Assembly: GCA_013306675.1 (NCBI GenBank)
Contig: JABLUY010000076.1
Location: 1-64,000, forward strand
DNA: 64,000 nucleotides
Direction of reading: 5' to 3'
Origin: Thraustochytrium sp. TN22
Lineage: Eukaryota; Sar; Bigyra; Thraustochytrida; Thraustochytriidae
Positions 19,905 to 28,549 of this stretch are shown here, piece by piece. A program made the position numbers and the translations under genes. Below the pieces are notes generated by a model, which did not search any database, was not told the origin of the DNA, and worked only from the letters and a program-made list of their open reading frames with translations. Position 1 is the stretch's first letter, and every line of letters begins with the position of its first letter.

Positions 19905-21434
19905 CTAAGAGAGGCGGGCGATCGGCGGGGTATCGGCAAGAAAGCAGGAGACGGCGTAAAAGATGACGGCGGCACCGAGGTAGGAGATGGCAATGCAAAT
20001 GGCGAGCTCGTTGCGGAGGGTGACCCAGGTGCCGTCGTCGAGGGCGCCGAGCACAGAGGGCGCGACGCTGCCAACGAGGCTGGTGACGAAGAGGAAGATG
20101 GAGATGGAGGTGCCGCGGACGCTGGGCGGCAGGCGGCCCTGAAAGATGGAGATCGCGGGCCCAAAGTAGCTCTCGGCAAGAAGGTACTCGACGCCGAGGC
20201 AAACCATGGCCAAGTAGAACTCCGGCGCGAACATGACGCCGAGAAAGGGGAGGAAGCCGGCCAGACAGGAGAGCGCCGGGACCCAGGCGACGCCGCGCTC
20301 GTCGACACGGCGCCAGCGGTCCGACACCATGCCGCCCAGGTACGCGCTGGAAGCGCCGGCGGTGCTGAGCACAACGGCGTTGAGCGTGCTGTACGCCTCG
20401 TTGTAGTCGGGAAAGCGCCGGTTGAAGTACTCGGGCAGAAAGGCGCCAATGGCGAAGCCGCCGAGGAGGCGGACGGGCGCCGCCGCGAAGAGGAGCAAGC
20501 TGGCGCGGTCGCTGCCTATGATGCGGAGCGCGTCGGCGAAGCTGGTGGTGCGCCGCGCTGGCGGCGAGGATGCGGCTGGCGCCGCCACGGGCACGACGGC
20601 GCCGCGAGTGTCGCCGGCGTCGCTCTCGTCCGAGCTCGGCATCAGCAGCGGCGCATGGAGGCGCGCCCCGTCGCCGCCCTCGCCGCCGTCGCTCGCCACG
20701 CTGGCGACGCTGCCGTCGTCGCCGGCCTTGGGGTCCTCGACCAGCACGGCGAGGAGGAGGCCAGAGATGAGGGAGCAAAAGGCGATCACGTAGGAGGCGG
20801 CCCGCCAGCCGACGGCCTGCGACATGGCGAGGCTGAGCGAGCTGAGTCCGCCGCCGAGGAAGATGCCAAAGGTGAAGATCCCGTTGGCCCTGGCGCGTTC
20901 TTCGGGCGGGAAGAGGTCGGCGATCATGCTGAGCGAGGCGGGCGACGAGAAGGCCTGCGTGAGCGCCATCCCGGCCCGCGCCAGCAGCATCGTGCCAAAG
21001 TCCTCCGCCATGGCCTGCGTGGCGGTGGCAAAGGCCCATCCGAGCGCAGCCAGCACCACCACCTTCTTGCGGTCGTACAGGTCCGAGGCGCGGCCGGCGG
21101 CGAGGCCTGCGAAGCAAAAGACGATCATGTATCCAATGCCCGTCAGCAGCCCGAACTGCGAGCTGTCCAGGCACGTCGCATACTTGAGATTGCGGCCGGC
21201 CGCGCCGTGCGCGTCCAGGCACTGCTGACACGCCAGGCACGCCTCCGTCGAGCACTGAAAGCTCTCGCACAGCGGCTGCTCGCCGACGTAGCAGATATCG
21301 CCCGGCCCGCGCGCCGGGCACGCCTTGGTCGCCACGCCGCCCAGGAACGCGATCGAGTACCGGCTCCACTGGTTGCACGTGTACACCGCTAGCAGCAGCG
21401 CCAGCCCCACGCGCTGCGTCCGCGCCGCCGCCAT
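19905..21434 (-). CDS. Major facilitator superfamily transporter
   Basis: 509 residues with about 12 predicted membrane segments. Loop 2-3 carries the MFS motif A-like GRASDLYDRKKV, and TM4-5 contains LLARAGMALTQAFSSPASLSMIADLFPPEERARANGIFTFG, typical of spinster-like and organic-anion MFS members. Loop 1-2 is unusually large (residues about 35-85) and holds eight or more Cys in patterns such as CESFQC and CLACQQC, which suggests a disulfide-stabilised extracellular or lumenal cap. The central loop (about 240-300) is acidic and Ser-rich. Substrate unknown. Divergent from the bZIP gene with 318 bp between starts. Confidence 0.88.
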   Translation of the reverse strand: MAAARTQRVGLALLLAVYTCNQWSRYSIAFLGGVATKACPARGPGDICYVGEQPLCESFQCSTEACLACQQCLDAHGAAGRNLKYATCLDSSQFGLLTGIGYMIVFCFAGLAAGRASDLYDRKKVVVLAALGWAFATATQAMAEDFGTMLLARAGMALTQAFSSPASLSMIADLFPPEERARANGIFTFGIFLGGGLSSLSLAMSQAVGWRAASYVIAFCSLISGLLLAVLVEDPKAGDDGSVASVASDGGEGGDGARLHAPLLMPSSDESDAGDTRGAVVPVAAPAASSPPARRTTSFADALRIIGSDRASLLLFAAAPVRLLGGFAIGAFLPEYFNRRFPDYNEAYSTLNAVVLSTAGASSAYLGGMVSDRWRRVDERGVAWVPALSCLAGFLPFLGVMFAPEFYLAMVCLGVEYLLAESYFGPAISIFQGRLPPSVRGTSISIFLFVTSLVGSVAPSVLGALDDGTWVTLRNELAICIAISYLGAAVIFYAVSCFLADTPPIARLS

Positions 21435-21752
21435 CCTCCTCGTGCGCGCAAGCGCGCGCGAGCGGTCTGCATGTCCATCTTCACCATCTTCATCAGTACA
21501 TCACGATGCACCAGCGCCAACTTCGCCGGCCCCGACGCGCACGGCCAGTTCCCAAAGCCGCGCGACGCCTCGCGCGGGCCAGACCGGCGGGCGGGCGGGC
21601 GGGCCGGCCTTTCACGCGTCCTCGTGTCGGCCGCGGGCGCCAGACAGAGCAGCGCGGCGACGAGCTCCTGCCCTGCGTGTGCACGTGCGAGACGTGGCGG
21701 TACTTGGAGAAGTCCAGCAGGAACCGGCGCACGAGTGCCGCACCCCGCGAGA
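21435..21752. promoter_or_regulatory. Shared upstream region, MFS and bZIP genes
   Basis: This 318-bp gap separates the two divergent start codons and should carry both promoters. The bZIP frame is open back to 21471, but that part lacks the composition of the protein and the better start is at 21753. No defined element recognised. Confidence 0.4.
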
Positions 21753-23243
21753 ATGGAGACCACGCTCGACGGCGCAGCGCTGGCGTGGGACGAGGTGGAC
21801 GAGGCTGAGGCCGACGCGCTCTCGCTCTTTGACCCGGCGCAGGACGCCCTGGATCTCGGGCTCGAGCTGGACCTGGACGTGGTGGACCGGCCCCGCGACG
21901 CAGCGGCGGCCGAGACGACCAAGGCAGCGACGACGACCACGACCACGACCACGACGACGACGGGGTCGACCGCATCGGTCTCGGCCTCGGCCTCGTCGCC
22001 GCGAGCCAGCGCAGCGTCGAGCGAGGGCGAGGACGCGGGAAACAACGGGAGCACGCGAAAGGCCGGCGAGCGCAACGCCGCGCACTGCCGCAAATTCCGC
22101 GAGAAGCGCAAGCGCACGGCGCAGGAGCTCAAGGAGCGCCACGAGGCGCTGCTGGCGGAGAAGGCAGAGTTTGAGCGGCGCATCGCCGAGCTGCAACACG
22201 AGGCTGAACTGCTGCGCTGCGCCGGTGGCGCTGCTCTGGACCTCTCGCTGGAGAACGAGCTGCTGCGCATGGAGGTCAAGCGGCATCGCGCCTTCGTGGC
22301 TAACATCGTACGCGCCGGAATGCAGAACAGACCGCCCGATGTCTCGCCCGAGGAGAGCTACCGCGCGCTGCGCGCCGGCGTCGACTCGGGCGCCGGCCTC
22401 CTGCACGGCCTGCTCTACACGAGCGTATCGGACCCGTCCTGGAACGACGGCATGCCGCTGCCGATGGAGGAAGGGTCCACCTTGCGCGTGCGCTACCAAT
22501 ACCTGCCCATGGGCGCCTCCCCCGAGAGCGCGCGCCGCCTCAACCTGCGCATCGACATTCCCGTCCTCGAGTCCAATGTGGAGCAGGTCTTCAAAGCCAT
22601 GCGCCGCCCCTACGTCGTGCCCGAGTACATGATGCACGCTCGCTTCGGTACGCTCGACAGCATTCTGCCACCGGATGTCGCCGCTCTCGCCGACTCGCTC
22701 AACGACCCTATCCGCCTCTATCAGTACCGCGAGGCCGGCAGCGAGTCTGACCTTGTGCTCATGACATCCACGCGCCAGCGCACGGTCTTTGCCACCGGTC
22801 TGCGCGCCGAGGACCGCGCCGACCTCGAGCCCGGCCACGTCTTTGACGATGCGCGCGTCATCATTCAGTGCTCCACGCCCTCCTCCTGCCTCAGCAAGGC
22901 CGACTTGCGCGACGCCGACAAGCGCCACGACGAGCCTGCCCCTTCTGCGCGTCTCGTCGAAGCACCCCTGCTCTTCGGCGCGGTCTTCCTCCCCATCAGC
23001 GAAAATGCCACGCGTCTCATCCTCATCGAGTCCTATCCTCTCAAGGACGCTGGCTTTTCTGCGCTGCGCAAGTTCATCTTCCCCCGCATTGACCCCAACA
23101 GCAAGAAAATCAACGACGCCTACATCGAGGACCTGATCAACATTGCCACCCGCTTTGCGTACGAGCTCTGCCACTCCAACGACCGCCCATTGCCCTACCC
23201 GCTTGATCGACATGAGTTTCCAGACCCTCCGCCCGAGGACTGA
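21753..23243 (+). CDS. bZIP transcription factor with a large C-terminal domain
   Basis: The start METTLDGAAL gives 496 residues. Residues 1-100 are acidic with an eleven-Thr tract near 60-70 and then Ser-rich sequence, a likely activation region. The basic region holds the invariant N-x7-R (Asn-108 to Arg-116, NAAHCRKFR). The first zipper Leu is ten residues later (126), followed by positions 133, 140 (Phe), 147 and 154, so the zipper is short but regular. Residues about 190-490 form a folded alpha/beta domain (LRIDIPVLESNVEQVFKAM, LVLMTSTRQRTVFATG, LLFGAVFLPISENATRL). It resembles START/SRPBCC-type ligand-binding domains in strand-helix order, but I cannot confirm this. Nuclear DNA-binding dimer expected. 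Confidence 0.88.
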   Translation: METTLDGAALAWDEVDEAEADALSLFDPAQDALDLGLELDLDVVDRPRDAAAAETTKAATTTTTTTTTTTGSTASVSASASSPRASAASSEGEDAGNNGSTRKAGERNAAHCRKFREKRKRTAQELKERHEALLAEKAEFERRIAELQHEAELLRCAGGAALDLSLENELLRMEVKRHRAFVANIVRAGMQNRPPDVSPEESYRALRAGVDSGAGLLHGLLYTSVSDPSWNDGMPLPMEEGSTLRVRYQYLPMGASPESARRLNLRIDIPVLESNVEQVFKAMRRPYVVPEYMMHARFGTLDSILPPDVAALADSLNDPIRLYQYREAGSESDLVLMTSTRQRTVFATGLRAEDRADLEPGHVFDDARVIIQCSTPSSCLSKADLRDADKRHDEPAPSARLVEAPLLFGAVFLPISENATRLILIESYPLKDAGFSALRKFIFPRIDPNSKKINDAYIEDLINIATRFAYELCHSNDRPLPYPLDRHEFPDPPPED

Positions 23244-23652
23244 CGGCCACAAGAAGCTGCAGGACCGAAGACCGGCCAGCGCGAGCAGCCCGAGTCTGCA
23301 GGACGCCCGAGCCCGGGCCCTCTTGTTGTTGTTGTTGTGGTTCTTCCCTTTCCCCACGCGGCCGCTTCCTCGGAAACTGGCAATGAGTTTGAAAGCCAAC
23401 GATTCGAGGGCTGCTCTTGGTATAACTTACTCATTGGAAACCTCAGGTTGTTTGCTTTGTTCACAGGCTTGCACTGTGGCCACTCACTGCATCATGACTC
23501 GAATCGCCATCGGCTACGGATGATGATCATGAAACTTCAACCGGATCCTTGATAACCGAGGATTTTACCGCCCGAAACGGCATACTTTTCCGAGTCACGG
23601 TCCGAAGGCCGAGTCCGAAGTCTCAGGCTGATGTAACCAAGTCAGGCTCTTC
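23244..23652. other. Intergenic gap
   Basis: No gene seen between two genes on the same strand. It contains a ttgttgttgttg run near 23323-23337 and a less GC-rich stretch at 23.38-23.57 kb that probably serves as 3' flank of the bZIP gene and promoter of the next. Confidence 0.5.
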
Positions 23653-24882
23653 GTGCTCACCTTCGTCAGGCCACGCGGCAACTTGCAGGACGACGACGAG
23701 CTCAGGCCCGTCGCCAACGTAGCCTCCTCGCACGCCAAGGCGCGCACCGCCGACGCGGAGGCGCCGCGCCAGACCCTCGCGCGCAGCTCGGGGGCAGCGC
23801 GCACAGCAGGGGCGATGCTGGCTGGCAGCGGACACGCCACGGGGCAAGGCGCCAAAAAGGAGGGCGAGCAGGAGCAGGAGGAGGAGGACCCGCTGACGAG
23901 GCACTACAGGTACAAGAAGGTGGCGAGTGTGTTCGACCGGTTGGACGTGGGCGGGAACGGATGCATCTCGTTCGCGGAGTTTCTGACGCAGGTGGAGAAG
24001 CTGGAGACGGACGAGATCGAGGCGGCGCGCCAGGCCTTTGAGCTGCTCAAGCCGGACAAAGATGGCAATGTGAAGAGGCGAAAGTACATCAAGATGCAGA
24101 TCGATGCCTTTGAGGACGTGCTGGACGCCGAGTTCGACCGCTGGGTGCTCATCATGACAAAGGGCTCCGTGGTGCACGCGCACAAGCGCAAGGAGCTCGA
24201 GGAGGCCGGCATCGAGGTGCCCGAGGACTACATCGACCCGCCCACCTTTAGCATCATTCGTCTCGGGTGGCGATTGCTGCTCAAGCTGGCGCTCAAGACG
24301 CACGCATACCTGTTCGCGAGCGCGCTGCGGCGCCGCGACGCCGCCTTCAAGGCCTCCGCAGACGCCCGCAGCGCTCACATCCGCCGCATTCGCAAGCTCA
24401 AGTACCGCCTGGACACCCACGACAAGGCCTTGCTGGACGTGGACCACGCGCGCGCCATCGAGGCGCTCCAGGAAAAGGCCAAGCTGCGCGGCACACAGGT
24501 GCCGCCGCTGGAGCCGCCACGCCGCAAACAGGCGCCCGAGGCGCGCAAGAACCAGCGCGCCCGCCGCGCGGCGCAGGCGCGAAGCTTTCACAGCTCCATG
24601 CGCGAGGAGAAGTCCGTCGAGGAGTCGCAGGTTCGCGGCCGCAAGCTTGGCAACGAGCGCCCGCCGCTCTTCGTAGAATCCTCCAACGTCCGCCTCGAGC
24701 GCGCGCGCATGGCCGCGCGCGCCGCCATGGAGCGCCGCATCCTCGAAGGCCTGCAGCGCGAGGACGACCACAACTTTGCGGACGACCTCATGCACGCCGA
24801 CACCCTCTCGCGCACTGACTCCGCCATGCTCTCGCGCACCGACACCTTCCAGTCGCTCTACGACTCCACCTTCACGGAATGA
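23653..24882 (+). CDS. EF-hand calcium-binding protein
   Basis: 409 residues from MLTFVRPRG; a start at MLAGSGHATG (about residue 55) is also reasonable, because the first 55 residues look unstructured. A first EF-hand (FDRLDVGGNGCISFAEFL) has acceptable ligands at positions 1, 5, 9 and 12. A second (FELLKPDKDGNVKRRKYI) keeps D-K-D-G-N but lacks the closing Glu. A possible membrane-associated stretch IIRLGWRLLLKLALKTHAYLF follows at about 200-220. The rest is basic and helical. The tail carries a twofold SRTD repeat (LSRTDSAMLSRTDTF), a plausible phosphorylation cluster. Role unknown. Confidence 0.8.
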   Translation: MLTFVRPRGNLQDDDELRPVANVASSHAKARTADAEAPRQTLARSSGAARTAGAMLAGSGHATGQGAKKEGEQEQEEEDPLTRHYRYKKVASVFDRLDVGGNGCISFAEFLTQVEKLETDEIEAARQAFELLKPDKDGNVKRRKYIKMQIDAFEDVLDAEFDRWVLIMTKGSVVHAHKRKELEEAGIEVPEDYIDPPTFSIIRLGWRLLLKLALKTHAYLFASALRRRDAAFKASADARSAHIRRIRKLKYRLDTHDKALLDVDHARAIEALQEKAKLRGTQVPPLEPPRRKQAPEARKNQRARRAAQARSFHSSMREEKSVEESQVRGRKLGNERPPLFVESSNVRLERARMAARAAMERRILEGLQREDDHNFADDLMHADTLSRTDSAMLSRTDTFQSLYDSTFTE

Positions 24883-25930
24883 CTTTTTCAGCGTCTGTGC
24901 CCGTGCCCGCGGGCAGCATCGTGCGCTCTTCTCCGTGAGGATGAGGCAGCGCGTGAGCACACGGCGACGGAAGTGGTGCTCTTGCTCGCAGACCTGCGCG
25001 TGGACCGCCGTTTTGACGAGCTTGCTCTCCTGGCTGCACAGAGCATCTATTACGCGAGCGTCAGCCATTTTCTCCTCTTTCCTGCCCTCTCTCAAGTCCC
25101 TCCCCGCCCCCATGATCAAAAATTGTCGCCGCGAGCGAGCAGGACGCGGCGCTGTCGGCGCACGCGCCTCGCCCGCCGCTGCGTGTATCTTTTGGCATCT
25201 CTTTGAACGCTCGGGCGGATCTCGAAGCGACAGGGCCCGAGCGCAAGAACTGTGCCGTGGTCTCCCCCGCCATGCGCCCGCCACTGCACGCACCATCATC
25301 ACCGTCGCGCCGGGACCTCGCCGGCGTCTGCGCTGCGCGACTGCCGCCTGCCTCCAGTGGCCCACTGGCAGGCCACCAAGCTCTCCACGAGCCACGAGTT
25401 GCCTCGCAGGCGCCTCAAGCGCGCGGCCGCGGCGCCTCGGATCTTGGGCCGCTTTGTCGGCAACCGGCGGGCGGCTACAGCTGCCAGCCTGAGCAGGCAC
25501 TGCAAGCAAGCTGCGGCGGCGGGCCAGCGTGCCTGGGGGCCATGAGTTTGAGAGCGTTGATTGCGTTGTAACATTGTATCGTTCTTCATCAAGGTTTGTT
25601 TTGGACTTGGGGCGCCCGTGGTGTGAATGTGGGTGCGTCGAGCAAGTAAACACGTGCGTGTCTGAGTGCGTGTCTGAGTGCGTGCCAGTGCGTGCCAGTG
25701 CGTGCGTGCGTAAAAGCGTGGCGCTCTTTGCTGCTTTTGCTGCACTTGCAGCTTTTTGCTGCTCTTACTGCTCTTGCGGCTTCTGTTGCTCCTGCGGCTC
25801 TTGCTGCTCTTGCTGCTCTCGTTGCTCTTGATGCTCTCGATGCCTTTGCTCTTGATGCCCTTGATCTCGCTCCCTGATGCTGCATCTGCTACGACTACAG
25901 TGCTGCGTCAGGCTGAAGAGCTGGGGGATC
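24883..25930. other. Convergent intergenic region with cysteine/glutamine-type repeats
   Basis: No gene recognised. From about 25660 to 25870 there is low-complexity DNA: tgagtgcgtg/ccagtgcgtg units, then tgctcttgc-type 9-mers. These directly precede the stop of the minus-strand coiled-coil gene (25931), so on that strand they are its 3' flank. A frame through them reads HQEQREQQEQQEP and is a by-product of the repeat. Confidence 0.6.
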
Positions 25931-28549
25931 TCAGGCAGCAATGCACGTGCGGCGCTTCTTGGAGGGAGAGCCGCCAGCGTTGTCGTCGTCATCAGCGTCA
26001 GCGTCCAGATGCCGCTTCGGTTGGCGGCGCGATACGCGTTGCTGCGAGACACCAGAGCGCGCATCGTTGTGGTGATGGTGGTCGTCATCATCCTCGTTGT
26101 CGTACGGCAGGTCCGCCTCGCGCCGGTGCATCTGCTGTTGCACCTGCTCGCCGAGCTGCGCGCGCAGAACGCAAAGAAAGGCGTCCTTCTTCGTGAGCGA
26201 TTTGGTATAGAAGGCGCGCTCCTTGGCGAGGCACGCATACTCCTCCGTCAGGTGCTGCTGCAGCCCCTCGACCAGGCGCTGCCGCTGCTCCTCCGCCTGC
26301 AGCAGTAAGTTGGCCTCCTTCGCGTTGGCCGCGTCGAGCTTCTTTTGGGCCTCGGCAACAGCGGCGGCAGCGACGTCTTTGAGCTGCTTAATGGCCTCCT
26401 CTTGAGCCTGCTTGGCCGCCGCCTCACGAGCCATATCATCGTGAGCCTGCTTGGCCGCCTTTCCGAGAGCCTCTTCGACCTCCTTGGTCTTTTGCTCCTG
26501 AAGTTCCTTGACGACCTGTGACTTCCACTCGTTCATCTGCAGCTCCAGCTCCTCCGTGTGGACAGAGGGCTTTTGCAGAGATAGGACGGCTGCCCGCTGG
26601 GTATCCTCGAGCGCTGATCGTTGCTGAGCGAGCTCGCGCGCCTGGTGCTGGAGTGCCTCCTCGGAGCGCGCCACGGCGCCGCGCTGCTCCAGAAGTTTCT
26701 GCGCTTCCGCTGCCTGGCGCTCGCTCGTCTGCCGCAGCTGGGCGGCGAGCTCGTCGAGTGAGGAGCGCTGCTGCACAAGCTCATTCGCCTGGATCTCGCG
26801 CTCCTTCTGGAGCTTCAGCGCTCCCGCTGCCTGGCACTCGCTCGTCTGCCGCAGCTGGGCGGCGAGCTCGTCGAGTGAGGAGCGCTGCTGCGCAAGCTCG
26901 CTCGCCTGGTGCTCGAGGTCTCGCTTGGAACGCGCCTGGACGTCACGCTCCTCCTGGAGCTTCAGCGCTTCCGCTGCCTGACGCTCGCTCGTGTGCCGCA
27001 GCATGGCAGCGAGCTCGTCGAGTGAGGAGCGCTGCTGCGCAAGCTCACTCGCCTGGACCTCGCGCTCCTCCCGGAGCTTCTGCGCTTCCGCTGCCTGGCG
27101 CTCGCTCGTCTGCCGCAGCTGGGCAGCGAGCTCGTCGAGTGAGGAGCGCTGCTGCGCAAGCTCACTCGCCTGGACCTCGCGCTCCTCCCGGAGCTTCTGC
27201 GCTTCCGCTGCCTGGCGCTCGCTCATCAAGGCAAGCTCGTTCGCTCGATGCTCGAGGTCCCGCTGGGAGCGCGCCTGGACGTCGCGCTGCTCGCAGAGTT
27301 TTCTCGCCTCCGCTGCCTGGCGCTCGTCCTCCCGCAGCCGCTCGGCGGCAGCCCCGTCGAGGACCTTGCGCAGCCGCGCAAGCTCGTGTGCCCGGCGCTC
27401 GAGGTCTTGTCCGGAGCCCACCTGGGCGCTTTGCTGCTTCTGGAGCTCCTGCGCCGCTGCTGCCTGGCGCGCGTCCACTTGCTGCCGCTCAGCGGCGGCC
27501 TTGTCGAGCGCCTCACGTTCTTGTGCGAGCTCACGGGCCATTTGCGCGAGCTCCCGTTCGGAACGGATCATGGCCTCGCGGTGCTTCTCGAGGTCCTGCC
27601 ACGCCTCCTCCAACTTCTGGTCTTTGGCGTCCAGCTGGGCCTTGTGGATCACTTTGCCCTCCTCGAAGGCCCTGTCGAGGGTTTTGTATCGGGTCGTGAG
27701 CACGCCGAGGCTGAACTTGGCCTTGTCTTCCTCGTCTTTCGCCATCTCCAGGTCCCTCCTCAGGAGCCTGGCCGTTTCCACCTCCTGATGGAAGTAGCTC
27801 TCCAGCCGCTCCTTGGATTGGGTCAAGGTGGCGATCTCCTCATCCTTCTTCTTGAACTTGTCCTGAGTCGCCTTGTGGAGCATATCCTGGTACTCGGAGG
27901 CTTCCTGGTACCTCATCTCGCCGACCTCGAGCGCCTCGGACTGGTAGGCCCGGCAGTACCCGCCGACCGCGGTGAGCTCCTTCTTGAGCGCCTCGTTCTC
28001 CGCAAAGCCCTCGTCCCAGTAGGCCTTGAGCTCGCAGTTCCCGTAGAACTCGAGTCTCCGCTTCTCCTCCGCCAGCTCATCGTTGAGCTTCACCAGCTCC
28101 TCCTTGGCCTTCTCATAGCCCACGAGGTTGATCTCGCAATCCTCCACGCGCTGCTTCAGCTTGCCATTCTCCGTCACGAGCGAGTAGTTTTCCTGCATGG
28201 TCGCCGTGTGCACCAGGGTCGCCTTGTAGGACTGGACCATGGCATCTCCCAGCGACTTCTCGTGGATCCGAAGCTCTTTCGTGAGCTCCTTGATCCGAAG
28301 GTTCTTCACTTCGATTCGCTCCCTGAGGTCATCCTCCGTGTCCAGCAGTTCGCTGACGGCCCGCTTAAACCTCGCGGTGACCTTCTTCTGGTTACGCCGG
28401 GAACGCTTCAGCGCATTGAAGCGCCTGATCGCATGTCGGTCCACGACCACGCGCCTGGCATTGCTCTGTAACTTGACCTCGGTCCTTTCCTTGGGCGTCT
28501 GGTACCATACCCAGGCTTGCTGGGGAAGCTTGCGCGTGAACTTTCCCAT
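25931..28549 (-). CDS. Repeat-built nuclear coiled-coil protein
   Basis: The start MGKFTRKLPQQAWVWYQ gives 872 residues. The frame is open 62 codons further, but that part is Pro/Arg-rich. Residues 1-70 form a basic head (RRVVVDRHAIRRFNALKRSRRNQKK). Coiled coil runs through most of the rest. The middle is built from tandem units of 39 residues (SERQAAEAQKLREEREVQASELAQQRSSLDELAAQLRQT in essence), with some of 47 residues. In DNA the spacings are 117, 141, 117 and 117 bp between 26718 and 27210. The C-terminus is acidic with a His run and ends near a nuclear signal (SPSKKRRT). No motor or enzyme domain. Probably a structural or scaffold protein of the nucleus or centrosome-like body. Confidence 0.85.
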   Translation of the reverse strand: MGKFTRKLPQQAWVWYQTPKERTEVKLQSNARRVVVDRHAIRRFNALKRSRRNQKKVTARFKRAVSELLDTEDDLRERIEVKNLRIKELTKELRIHEKSLGDAMVQSYKATLVHTATMQENYSLVTENGKLKQRVEDCEINLVGYEKAKEELVKLNDELAEEKRRLEFYGNCELKAYWDEGFAENEALKKELTAVGGYCRAYQSEALEVGEMRYQEASEYQDMLHKATQDKFKKKDEEIATLTQSKERLESYFHQEVETARLLRRDLEMAKDEEDKAKFSLGVLTTRYKTLDRAFEEGKVIHKAQLDAKDQKLEEAWQDLEKHREAMIRSERELAQMARELAQEREALDKAAAERQQVDARQAAAAQELQKQQSAQVGSGQDLERRAHELARLRKVLDGAAAERLREDERQAAEARKLCEQRDVQARSQRDLEHRANELALMSERQAAEAQKLREEREVQASELAQQRSSLDELAAQLRQTSERQAAEAQKLREEREVQASELAQQRSSLDELAAMLRHTSERQAAEALKLQEERDVQARSKRDLEHQASELAQQRSSLDELAAQLRQTSECQAAGALKLQKEREIQANELVQQRSSLDELAAQLRQTSERQAAEAQKLLEQRGAVARSEEALQHQARELAQQRSALEDTQRAAVLSLQKPSVHTEELELQMNEWKSQVVKELQEQKTKEVEEALGKAAKQAHDDMAREAAAKQAQEEAIKQLKDVAAAAVAEAQKKLDAANAKEANLLLQAEEQRQRLVEGLQQHLTEEYACLAKERAFYTKSLTKKDAFLCVLRAQLGEQVQQQMHRREADLPYDNEDDDDHHHHNDARSGVSQQRVSRRQPKRHLDADADDDDNAGGSPSKKRRTCIAA

